DNA of 64,000 nt, taken from positions 620,001 to 684,000 of the forward strand of contig NZ_CP047210.1 of NCBI RefSeq assembly GCF_030408775.1. The letters are read 5' to 3'. Source of the stretch: Corynebacterium fournieri (GTDB lineage: Bacteria; Actinomycetota; Actinomycetes; Mycobacteriales; Mycobacteriaceae). The position numbers and the translations under genes were made by a program. Shown piece by piece: positions 42,985-50,303 of the stretch. Each line of letters begins with the position of its first letter. Position 1 is the stretch's first letter. Below the pieces are notes generated by a model. The model was not told the DNA's origin. It saw nothing but the letters and a program-made list of their open reading frames with translations, and did not search any database.

Positions 42985-44541
42985 TTAGGGCCGCAGCGGC
43001 ATCCGGTGGCTCACCCTCGGGTTGGGCGCGCCGGGCCTCGGTGGCGGGGAGGTGGGCCACGGGGCGCTGGAAGGAGGAGTGGACGGCGCAGGTGTCGGCG
43101 CCCCGGTGCGGGCCCGTTTCTCCCGGATCCGGTTGACGGCGGAGTGCATGGCGGGGTCCGTGGTGTTGGTGTGGCGGGTGCCATCGGCCTTGACCAGCAC
43201 GGCGGTGCCGGTGTCGGGGTCGTAATCCATGTAGCCCTTGTTGAAGGAGCCGTCCCGGTGGTCGTTGTTGCACTTGTGGTGGGTGGGGCACAGGCCGGTG
43301 AGGTTCTCGATGTCGGTCGTGCCGTAGCGCAGCCAGGAGATGATGTGGTGGGCTTCGCACTCGCTCATTGAGGCGGTGCAGCCAGCCCAGGAGCACACAC
43401 CCTGGACGGCGAACATGGCGATGCGCTGGCCAACCGAGGCGAGCCGTTTCGAACGGCCGAGGTGCAGCGGCACCCCGGACAGCCCGTCGACGGTGAGAAG
43501 AAAGTCGCTCGTGCCGTCCATGCCGAGGCGCACGAGGTCGAAGGCGTTGAGCTCCACGCCGACGTTGGTCTGGAACATCGTGGTGGCGTCGGCCGCTGCG
43601 AGGTCGTCCAACGTGATCGAGACAACCACGGAGGCGGCGCCACCGTTCGCGGCCTGTTCGCCCTCCTCGTACTTGCGCAAGATTCGCATGAACTGGTCGT
43701 AGCGGCGCTGGCCCCGGGTGCGCGGATCGCGCTCGCCCTGTAGCTCGGCCGGGATGTTCGAGTTGGGCGCCAGCCCCTTATCCGTCAGCGCCTTGTAGAG
43801 GGCGTAGTCGCCCGCGGTCATGCTCAGGCGCACATCGAAGGTGCCGTCGGCGTTTTCTTTGCCTAATGAAGCGTCGCGCTTTTCAAAGCCCGCGTTCGGG
43901 TTCGCTTTCGCGTGGGGCTTGTTCGCGGCGTCCACCAGGCGCTTCACGTAAAGGCGCAGGTCTTTTTCGTCGCGGTACTTCGCCTGCTCCATTGCGCGGG
44001 CGTAGATGCGCATCCGTTCGCCCTCTGCCGCTTTGAGCAGCTTGTCCAGCTCGCGGCGGATGATGTCCTGCTTCGCGGCGGGGATCTCGTCCGCCCGCTT
44101 GCGCGCTTCCTCCTGGTCCTTGCGGCGGCGCTCGGCCTCCTCGTCGGCGGCCTTGCGGGCGGCGTCTTCGGCTGCGGTGCGGTCGTTGTCCGGGGCTTCC
44201 TCGTCGTCGAAGAGGAACTCCTCCGGCTCCGGTTCGGGCGGCGGCGCGAAGAGCGATTTGGCCCGGGCGAGCCGGTTGTAGGCCTCGCCCCGGGAGATGC
44301 CGAGCTTTTCGGTCAGGTAGGCGTCCGGGTAGTTCGCGCCGACCAGCTTTCCCGCGTCCGCGAGCACGCAGGCTTGGGCGAAAGCCGCGTCCACGTAGGC
44401 CTTCTTGTCCATCGCGCGTTCGAGGCGCGCGATATCGTGGGTGATGGTGGCGAGGGGGAGGGCCGAAGGATCGTCGAGAAGCAGGCGCAGCTGCGTGAGG
44501 CCGTCGACAACCTTGTCCACGAGCTCAGTGACGTTGCTCAT
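42985..44541 (-). CDS. DUF222 / HNH endonuclease (13E12 repeat-like)
   Basis: A 518-residue protein. The N-terminal DUF222 region (KAYVDAAFAQACVLADAGKL, TEKLGISRGEAYNRLARAKSLF) is followed by a highly charged coiled-coil insert (about 105-165). The DUF222 core and a C-terminal HNH domain come next (CEAHHIISWLRYGTTDIENLTGLCPTHHKCNN, near 395-425). A disordered Pro/Thr/Arg-rich tail ends the protein. Such 13E12-type proteins are multicopy in actinobacteria and often regarded as mobile nucleases. The ATG at 44541 follows GGGAGGGTGCA. It sits between lhr and nei, which are adjacent in mycobacteria. Confidence 0.85.
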   Translation of the reverse strand: MSNVTELVDKVVDGLTQLRLLLDDPSALPLATITHDIARLERAMDKKAYVDAAFAQACVLADAGKLVGANYPDAYLTEKLGISRGEAYNRLARAKSLFAPPPEPEPEEFLFDDEEAPDNDRTAAEDAARKAADEEAERRRKDQEEARKRADEIPAAKQDIIRRELDKLLKAAEGERMRIYARAMEQAKYRDEKDLRLYVKRLVDAANKPHAKANPNAGFEKRDASLGKENADGTFDVRLSMTAGDYALYKALTDKGLAPNSNIPAELQGERDPRTRGQRRYDQFMRILRKYEEGEQAANGGAASVVVSITLDDLAAADATTMFQTNVGVELNAFDLVRLGMDGTSDFLLTVDGLSGVPLHLGRSKRLASVGQRIAMFAVQGVCSWAGCTASMSECEAHHIISWLRYGTTDIENLTGLCPTHHKCNNDHRDGSFNKGYMDYDPDTGTAVLVKADGTRHTNTTDPAMHSAVNRIREKRARTGAPTPAPSTPPSSAPWPTSPPPRPGAPNPRVSHRMPLRP

Positions 44542-44629
44542 TGCACCCTCCCTTCCGCACTTTTCGCGGGTGATGGGGGTCAATGTAGCAACGCGGCAGA
44601 CACCGCAAACCAGCGTTCGAACATACGTG

Positions 44630-44857
44630 CTAAACTAGCTGCTTTACCAGGTGGTTCGCGGCCAAAAGTCCAAGTCGCGGGTTCGCCTCGCGCACGTCTT
44701 TCACCGCGCGCACAAACTGCGTTTTCGGGTCGGTGCCCGTTTCCTCCAAAACGCCGCGCGCCCACTCGATCGCCGCATCCATGTCGGGGAAGAAGCCGAC
44801 AAGCGATTCTTCCGGAGTCGGACCAGTGCTGAATACCTTGCGCAGGAAGTCGAACAT
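44630..44857 (-). CDS. small protein with L7/L12 C-terminal-like domain
   Basis: A 75-residue protein. Its second half (KTQFVRAVKDVREANPRLGLLAANHLV) resembles the C-terminal fold of ribosomal L7/L12 (pattern AVKxVRE...GLxxAxxLV). The first half begins MFDFLRKVFSTGPTPEESLVGFFPDM. Such L7/L12-like short proteins are known in actinobacteria without a firm function. It starts 11 bp from the nei start codon on the other strand, and a CATAAT hexamer lies 8 nt upstream of its ATG, so it appears leaderless. Confidence 0.7.
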   Translation of the reverse strand: MFDFLRKVFSTGPTPEESLVGFFPDMDAAIEWARGVLEETGTDPKTQFVRAVKDVREANPRLGLLAANHLVKQLV

Positions 44858-44871
44858 AAAATCCGATTATG
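44857..44871. promoter_or_regulatory. interlocked divergent -10 elements
   Basis: On the + strand TAAAAT (44857-44862) lies 6 nt before the nei ATG. On the - strand CATAAT (44866-44871) lies 8 nt before the ATG of the L7/L12-like gene. Each hexamer overlaps the other gene's start codon. Confidence 0.6.
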
Positions 44872-45711
44872 CCCGAAGGTGATTCTGTCTACCAGCTCTC
44901 CAAACGCCTGCAATGGATGCAAAACCGCGAGGTCACCGCCACATCTATCCGCGTGCCCCGCTACGCCACCGTCGATTTTTCCGCCATGACCTGCGAGCGC
45001 GTCTGGCCCTACGGCAAGCACCTGTTCATGCAGTTCGGCGCACCAAACCATCAGGCGCAGATCCTGCACACGCACCTGAAAATGGAGGGCACGTGGTCCA
45101 TGCACCGCGCAGGCACGCGCTGGAAAAAGCCCGCTCACGCCGCCCGCGTGGTGCTTTCGCTTAACGACGCACCAAAGGCCGACATCGAACTCGTTGGCTT
45201 TTGGCTCGGCCTGGTGCGCGTCTTCCCGGCCCGCGAGTACGCCCTAGAAATGGGCTACCTCGGCCCGGACCTGCTCGACCCAGACTTCGATGTCGACGAG
45301 GCGGTCAGGCGCATCGAGGCCGAACCGGACCGCGAGATCGGCCGGGCTCTGCTGGACCAGCGCAACCTCGCAGGCATCGGCAACGAGTACCGCGCGGAGA
45401 TCAACTTTCTCGCGGGGACGCATCCGGCGGAGTTGGTGCGGGACGTGGACGTCGAAAAGCATGTGCACCTCGCGCGCCGGCTGATGTGGGCGAATAAAGA
45501 TTCCCCCGTCCGCGTGACCACAGGTGTCAGGCGGGCGGGGGAGACGAGCTACGTGTTCGGGCGAAACAACAAGCCGTGCAGGCGGTGCGGCACCCTGATT
45601 GCCAAGGGGCTCCTCGGCGGGGAGGGCGACCTAGAGCGGGTTATTTGGTGGTGTCCGCGGTGCCAGCCTGCGCCTGCTCAGCGTTCCGGTCGCGCACCGC
45701 ACGACGGATGA
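44869..45711 (+). CDS. nei: Fpg/Nei family DNA glycosylase (endonuclease VIII-like)
   Basis: A 280-residue DNA glycosylase/AP lyase beginning MPEGDSV, with the catalytic P2 and E3. The H2TH region GRALLDQRNLAGIGNEYRAEINFLAG and a C-terminal zinc finger (CRRCGT...WWCPRCQ) follow. Ser at position 6 and the overall pattern resemble mycobacterial Nei2 rather than Fpg. It removes oxidised bases and cleaves the strand. About 14 residues follow the zinc finger and are encoded where the gene overlaps the convergent dedA by 71 bp. It lies close to lhr, its neighbour in M. tuberculosis. Confidence 0.92.
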   Translation: MPEGDSVYQLSKRLQWMQNREVTATSIRVPRYATVDFSAMTCERVWPYGKHLFMQFGAPNHQAQILHTHLKMEGTWSMHRAGTRWKKPAHAARVVLSLNDAPKADIELVGFWLGLVRVFPAREYALEMGYLGPDLLDPDFDVDEAVRRIEAEPDREIGRALLDQRNLAGIGNEYRAEINFLAGTHPAELVRDVDVEKHVHLARRLMWANKDSPVRVTTGVRRAGETSYVFGRNNKPCRRCGTLIAKGLLGGEGDLERVIWWCPRCQPAPAQRSGRAPHDG

Positions 45712-46294
45712 AGAATACGAGGAACCCGAGGATGATCAGGATGAGCACGACGTAGATCACCTTGGAGTAGGCGTCCGCGTAGCCGGTGGCCTTCTCCCAG
45801 TTCGCGCCGAGAACGTAGCCCAGGTAGATCAGGATGGCGTTCCAAATGCCGGAGCCGAGGGAGGTCCACAGGCCGAAGGTGACGAGGTTCATCTTGCCCA
45901 GGCCCGCGGGGATGGAAATGAGCGAGCGCACCCCGGGAATGAGGCGGCCGATAAACACGCTCGGCTTGCCGTATTTGGTGAAGAAACTCATCGCCGCATC
46001 AACGTCGGAGGTGCGCACGAGCCACATCCAGTCGGCAATTTTGCGCAGCCGCTCCAGGCCCAGCCACGCGCCCACGCCGTAGAGGACGTAGGCGCCGATG
46101 ACGGAGCCCAGGACAGACCAGATGAACACGTTGACCATGTTCAACGAGCCCTGCGCGACGGTGAAGCCTGCCAGCGGCAGCACCACCTCGGAGGGGATGG
46201 GCGGGAACAGATTCTCCAGGAGGATCGCAATGCCGACGCCGGGCGCGCCCAGGGTCTCCATGAGACCCACAATCCAGTCGATGATGCTCTGCAT
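45641..46294 (-). CDS. DedA family membrane protein
   Basis: A 217-residue protein with the DedA/SNARE-associated pattern: an ENLFPPIPSEVVLPLAGF segment, GSVIGAYVLYGVGAWLG, FFTKYGKPSVFIGRLIPGVRSLISIPAG, and a C-terminal hydrophobic helix followed by a charged tail. DedA proteins act in membrane lipid homeostasis, probably as undecaprenyl-phosphate or phospholipid flippases. Its last 71 bp overlap the end of nei on the other strand. It lies 6 bp after the GCS2-like gene, so it is probably in the pgi operon. Confidence 0.88.
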   Translation of the reverse strand: MQSIIDWIVGLMETLGAPGVGIAILLENLFPPIPSEVVLPLAGFTVAQGSLNMVNVFIWSVLGSVIGAYVLYGVGAWLGLERLRKIADWMWLVRTSDVDAAMSFFTKYGKPSVFIGRLIPGVRSLISIPAGLGKMNLVTFGLWTSLGSGIWNAILIYLGYVLGANWEKATGYADAYSKVIYVVLILIILGFLVFFIRRAVRDRNAEQAQAGTADTTK

Positions 46295-46300
46295 AAGGCG

Positions 46301-47797
46301 CTATCTTGCCCTATTCAACCTCGAGCGTCCAAGTGTGCACCGGCGCGTCTGCCTGGGAGTTTTCATGTACTGGCGCAACACTCGGGCGAGGCCTTCGGCG
46401 CGCTCGCTGGTGGCGGGCTTCGCGTCGCCCGCCACCTTGTCCAGCGCGGCAAGCTGCCACGCTGCACCGTTTTGCCTGGTGCGCACACGGCCTTCGATCA
46501 CCCCGAGGTATTTCTTGGCGCAATCTTGGTCCACTTCGAGCGTGCGCAGGCCTTCGTGCGCGAGGTCGAGCAGATAATCGCCCACGAGCTCCGCCACAGC
46601 CACCGTCCCCAACGTCGGCCACTCCACCTCGGCGCCGATGCCGTCCTTCGCGCCGGCGAGGAAGTTGCGGTTGGCCGCCTCGAAGCTCAGCCGCGACCAC
46701 ACCGGCCGCGTCTGGTTGCACAGCGCCTTGACCAGGCCGTAGTAGAACGCCGCGTCCGCGACGATGTCGGTGACCGTGGGGCCCGCCGGCAGCAGCCGGT
46801 TTTCCACGCGGATGTGGCTGAGCTTTCCGTTCGGATCGTAGATAGGGCGGTTCCAGCGCCAGATCGTGCCGTTGTGCAGGTTCAGGTAGTGCAGGCCGGG
46901 ATTATCGCCGTTCATGAACGGCGCGCCCGCCGCCATGCGTCCTTCCGGCAGCAGGGGAGAAAAGTAGCGCACGTTCTCCTCGAACAGGTCGAACACGCTG
47001 GTGATCCACCGTTCACCGAACCACACGCGCGGGCGCACGCCCTGGTTGATCAGCTCCTTGGTGCGGGTGTCGATGGATTGCTTGAACACCGGGATACGCG
47101 ATTCGTGCCACACCTTGTGGCCCAAAAACAGCGGGGAGTTCGCCGACAACGCCAACTGCACACCGGCGATCGCCTGGGAGGCGTTCCACGCGCTGGCGAA
47201 GCGGTCCGGTGCGACCTGCAGGTGCAGCTGCATGGAGGTGCAGGTGGATTCGGGTGCGATGGTGTCGAAGTAGTGGGTGTACTTCTCCTCGCCTCGCAGG
47301 TCGATCTTGACCAGCTCGCCGCGCGATTCCAGGATGGTGTTGTTTAAGCCGGCGTAGCGGTTCTCCTCGGTCATCCACTCCTCGGAGTCCAAAAACTGCG
47401 AGGTCATCGTGGGCAGTGTGCCGATCATCGCCAGGTGCGAGCCAGCATCTTCCGCAGCGTTGCGGACGCGTTCAAGGCGCTTGGCGACGCCTTCGGCAAG
47501 CCGTGCCAACCCGTCACCCTCGATGCTCAGCGGCGGGTGGTTCATCTCCACGTTGTAGGCGCCGATCTCGGACTGGTACTCCTCGTCCAACAGCCCCAGC
47601 ACCACCTGGTTGTTGGGGTGGGGCTGCATGGCGTCGTCCACCAAGTTGAGCTCGAGTTCGAGCCCGATCGTGCCGTGATCCACGAAATCCGCGTCCTGGA
47701 GGTGGCGGTCAAAGCGCTCCAGCTCGTCCTCCAGGCGCCGCCGATAGGTCGTGCGCTGGCGCGGAGTGTAGGACTCGGAGGAAACTGCGTCTCCCAT
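46301..47797 (-). CDS. glutamate-cysteine ligase family protein (GCS2-like)
   Basis: A 498-residue protein of the GCS2 carboxylate-amine ligase family: GTIGLELELNLVDDAMQPHP, YNVEMNHPPL, STCTSMQLHLQVAP, HIRVENRLLPAGPTVTDIVADAAFYYGL. Family members join glutamate to an amine with ATP. Corynebacteria use mycothiol, so true glutathione synthesis is doubtful and the product is unknown. The start codon overlaps the pgi stop (TAATG). The C-terminus is basic (TRRCTLGRSRLNRAR). Confidence 0.8.
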   Translation of the reverse strand: MGDAVSSESYTPRQRTTYRRRLEDELERFDRHLQDADFVDHGTIGLELELNLVDDAMQPHPNNQVVLGLLDEEYQSEIGAYNVEMNHPPLSIEGDGLARLAEGVAKRLERVRNAAEDAGSHLAMIGTLPTMTSQFLDSEEWMTEENRYAGLNNTILESRGELVKIDLRGEEKYTHYFDTIAPESTCTSMQLHLQVAPDRFASAWNASQAIAGVQLALSANSPLFLGHKVWHESRIPVFKQSIDTRTKELINQGVRPRVWFGERWITSVFDLFEENVRYFSPLLPEGRMAAGAPFMNGDNPGLHYLNLHNGTIWRWNRPIYDPNGKLSHIRVENRLLPAGPTVTDIVADAAFYYGLVKALCNQTRPVWSRLSFEAANRNFLAGAKDGIGAEVEWPTLGTVAVAELVGDYLLDLAHEGLRTLEVDQDCAKKYLGVIEGRVRTRQNGAAWQLAALDKVAGDAKPATSERAEGLARVLRQYMKTPRQTRRCTLGRSRLNRAR

Positions 47798-49434
47798 TAG
47801 CGGTGCTTCCTGTACCAGGTGATCAACTCGTCGGTGGAGGAATCTCCGGTGTCGGGCTCCTCCTCGCCGGCGACAGCGGCGGCGAGGTCGTTCGCCTGCG
47901 CCTTGCCCAGTTCCACGCCCCACTGGTCGAAGGGGTTGATGCCCCAGACGGCGGCCTCGACAAACACGATGTGCTCGTACAGCGCGATCAGTGCCCCAAG
48001 GCTGAACGGGCTCAGTTCTTCCGCCAGGATGGTGGTGGTGGGGCGGTTGCCGGGCATTACCTTGTGCGGCGCGAGCGCGTGCGCCACACCCTCGTTTTCA
48101 ATCTCCTGCTGGGTTTTGCCGAACGCCATGACCTTGGTCTGCGCGAAGAAGTTGCCCATGAGCAGGTCGTGCATGGAACCTTCGCCGGTCGCCGTGGGCA
48201 GGTCCTGTCGCGGCTTGGCAAAACCGATGAAGTCTGCCGGCACAAGCGTGGTGCCCTGGTGGATGAGCTGGAAAAACGCGTGCTGGCCGTTAGTGCCCGG
48301 CTCGCCGAAGAAGATCTCGCCGGTGTCGCAGTCGACGCTTGCGCCGTCGATACGCGTGTGCTTGCCGTTGGACTCCATGGTCAGCTGCTGCAGGTAGGCC
48401 GGGAACCGGGAAAGGTCCTGGCAGTACGGCAGCACCGCGTGGGTCTGCGCCTTGTGGAAGTTGCGGTACCAGACATTCAGCAGCCCCATGAGCACCGGCA
48501 CATTGTCTTCGAACGCGGTGGTGCGGAAGTGTTTGTCCATGGCGTGGAAGCCGTCGAGCAGGCGCATGAAGTCCTCGGGGCCGATCACGGCCATGAGGGA
48601 AAGCCCGATCGCGGAGTCCATGGAATAGCGTCCGCCTACCCAGTCCCAGAACGGGAACATGTTGGCGGTGTCGATGCCGAACTCGGACACCTTCTCCGCG
48701 TTGGTGGACACGGCCACGAAGTGCTTCGCAATCGCGGAGTCGTCCCCGTCGAACTGCTCCAGCAGCCACCGCTTTGCCGCGTGCGCGTTGGCCAGGGTCT
48801 CCTGGGTGGTGAAGGTCTTGGAGGCGACAATAAACAGCGTCTTTTCCGCATCCACCTCGTCGAGCACGCGCGACATATCGGCCGGGTCCACGTTGGAGAC
48901 GAACTCCGCGGAAATACCCGCAGTGGCGTAGGTGCGCAGCGCTTTTGCCGCCATGGCGGGGCCGAGGTCGGAGCCGCCGATGCCGATGTTGACCACCTTG
49001 GTAATGGTCTTGCCGGTGTGCCCGACCCACTCGCCGGTGCGCAGGGAGGCGGCGAACTGACGCATCCTGTCCAGGACGTCGTGCACGTCAGCGGTGACGT
49101 CTTGGCCGTCCACCTCCAACGCACTGTCCGCCGGGGCGCGCAGCGCGGTGTGCAGCGCGGCACGGTCCTCGGTGGAGTTGACGTGCTTGCCGGTAAACAT
49201 GTCCTCGATGCGGTCGCTCAGCTTCGCTTCGTCGGCAAGCAAAAGCAACTGCTTGACGACGTCTTCATCCACCAGATTCTTGGAAAGATCCACCCGCAGC
49301 CCCGCCGCGTCGAAGGTGTAGCGCTGCGCGCGTTGAGCGTCCGCCCGGAAGAGGTCACGCAGCGTGGTGCGGGACTTTTCCGCATGGAGTTTTTCCAGCT
49401 TGCCCCAGCTTTTGGTGGACGTGATGTCGTGCAT
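47797..49434 (-). CDS. pgi: glucose-6-phosphate isomerase
   Basis: A 545-residue phosphoglucose isomerase: [33 protein letters not shown], the signature [17 protein letters not shown], the catalytic ESNGKH Glu-containing loop, [16 protein letters not shown], and the C-terminal [11 protein letters not shown]. It interconverts glucose-6-phosphate and fructose-6-phosphate. The ATG at 49434 follows GGGAGG; longer frames extend over the promoter. It is the first gene of the pgi-GCS2-dedA unit. Confidence 0.97.
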   Translation of the reverse strand: MHDITSTKSWGKLEKLHAEKSRTTLRDLFRADAQRAQRYTFDAAGLRVDLSKNLVDEDVVKQLLLLADEAKLSDRIEDMFTGKHVNSTEDRAALHTALRAPADSALEVDGQDVTADVHDVLDRMRQFAASLRTGEWVGHTGKTITKVVNIGIGGSDLGPAMAAKALRTYATAGISAEFVSNVDPADMSRVLDEVDAEKTLFIVASKTFTTQETLANAHAAKRWLLEQFDGDDSAIAKHFVAVSTNAEKVSEFGIDTANMFPFWDWVGGRYSMDSAIGLSLMAVIGPEDFMRLLDGFHAMDKHFRTTAFEDNVPVLMGLLNVWYRNFHKAQTHAVLPYCQDLSRFPAYLQQLTMESNGKHTRIDGASVDCDTGEIFFGEPGTNGQHAFFQLIHQGTTLVPADFIGFAKPRQDLPTATGEGSMHDLLMGNFFAQTKVMAFGKTQQEIENEGVAHALAPHKVMPGNRPTTTILAEELSPFSLGALIALYEHIVFVEAAVWGINPFDQWGVELGKAQANDLAAAVAGEEEPDTGDSSTDELITWYRKHR

Positions 49435-49554
49435 GTGAGCCTCCCACGTGGCGGTCGACAGAGCGGTTAGAGAATCCTTGATCAAACGTAGCCAAAACGC
49501 GCCGGGTATGCGGCGCGGTCGCGCCACGCACAGGCGCCGTCTAGACACGCCGTG

Positions 49555-49560
49555 GATAAT
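49555..49560 (+). promoter_or_regulatory. candidate -10 of leaderless mhuD-like gene
   Basis: GATAAT lies 7 nt before the ATG at 49568 with no ribosome binding site. Confidence 0.45.
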
Positions 49561-49567
49561 GGCGCCC

Positions 49568-49909
49568 ATGAGCATTGTGAAGATCAACGCAATCACCGTC
49601 CCCGAAGGTGCCGGAGAGGAACTGGAGCGCCGCTTCGCCGCGCGCAAACATGCCATCGACGGCCAGCCGGGCTTCGAGGGCTTCCAGCTGCTGCGCCCGG
49701 TCAAGGGCGAGGACCGATACTTCGTGTTCACCCGCTGGGCGGACGAAGAGTCCTACCGCGCGTGGTGGGAAGGTGCAGGCCGCGCCGGGCACGGCGAGTC
49801 GCGCGAAGGCGGGGACGGCGAGCAGCCGCGCAAGCCCGTCTCGCAGTCGGCGGAGCTGCTGGAGTTCGAGGTCGTGCTCGACGTCGCAAGCTCCGTCGAG
49901 GAGAGCTGA
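49568..49909 (+). CDS. mhuD: MhuD-like heme-degrading monooxygenase
   Basis: A 113-residue ABM-fold protein, closely similar over its length to what I recall of mycobacterial MhuD (Rv3592): VVKINAI-type start, [34 protein letters not shown] end. The residues needed for heme cleavage in MhuD are in register: Asn7, Trp66 and His75. It should open heme oxidatively to release iron. A ~10-residue insertion after His75 ([12 protein letters not shown]) distinguishes it. The end of the gene is duplicated: a 23-bp segment at 49880-49902 recurs at 49908-49930, and the stop codon lies between and within the copies. Confidence 0.88.
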   Translation: MSIVKINAITVPEGAGEELERRFAARKHAIDGQPGFEGFQLLRPVKGEDRYFVFTRWADEESYRAWWEGAGRAGHGESREGGDGEQPRKPVSQSAELLEFEVVLDVASSVEES

Positions 49910-49930
49910 CGTCGCAAGCTCCGTCGAGGA
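49880..49930 (+). repeat. 23-bp direct repeat at the end of mhuD
   Basis: Copies at 49880-49902 and 49908-49930 are identical (both begin GACGTCGCAAGCTCC); the repeat period is 28 bp. Confidence 0.9.
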
Positions 49931-49942
49931 CAGATAGGGGAT

Positions 49943-50236
49943 TTACCCCAGCTTGCCCCGGCCGAGGCGCAGCAGGATCTGTGCCAGCCCGGGGCCTTCT
50001 TCTCCCAACTCGTCGCGGAACTGGTTGATAATCGCCACCTCGCGCGTGTGCACCAGGCGGGTGCCGCCGGAGCCCATGCGGGTTTTGCCGATGGCGCGGG
50101 AGATTTCGCTGCGGCGCTTCACCGCGTCCAGGATGGCGCGGTCGAGCCTGTCGATCTCTTTGCGGTACGCCTGAATTTCCGCGTCAGATAATGGGTCGTC
50201 TGTGCCGGAAGGCATGCGGATTTCAAGCTCGCTCAT
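49943..50236 (-). CDS. csm: chorismate mutase
   Basis: A 97-residue AroQ-class chorismate mutase. The long first helix has YRKEIDRLDRAILDAVKRRSEISRAIGKTRM with the catalytic Arg/Lys residues, followed by THTREVAIINQFRDELGE-type helices. It makes prephenate for Phe/Tyr synthesis. The position between pgi and pcrA matches C. glutamicum csm. Intracellular mutases of this kind depend on DAHP synthase for high activity. CATAAT lies 8 nt before the ATG (50245-50250). Confidence 0.9.
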   Translation of the reverse strand: MSELEIRMPSGTDDPLSDAEIQAYRKEIDRLDRAILDAVKRRSEISRAIGKTRMGSGGTRLVHTREVAIINQFRDELGEEGPGLAQILLRLGRGKLG

Positions 50237-50244
50237 GGATGTAG

Positions 50245-50250
50245 ATTATG
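50245..50250 (-). promoter_or_regulatory. candidate -10 of leaderless csm
   Basis: On the reverse strand CATAAT precedes the csm ATG by 8 nt; there is no ribosome binding site. Confidence 0.45.
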
Positions 50251-50290
50251 CCAGTTCGAACACCCGCGCGGGTCGTGTCGGAGGCGTTAG

Positions 50291-50296
50291 TACAGT
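50291..50296 (+). promoter_or_regulatory. candidate -10 of leaderless pcrA
   Basis: TACAGT lies 7 nt before the pcrA ATG; there is no ribosome binding site. csm is divergent, 67 bp away. Confidence 0.5.
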
Positions 50297-50303
50297 TACG
50301 GCC

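Noticed and set aside
46301-47797. Assignment as gshA (glutathione synthesis)
   Set aside because: The fold matches GCS2, but corynebacteria are mycothiol users and the substrate cannot be inferred, so no symbol is given.
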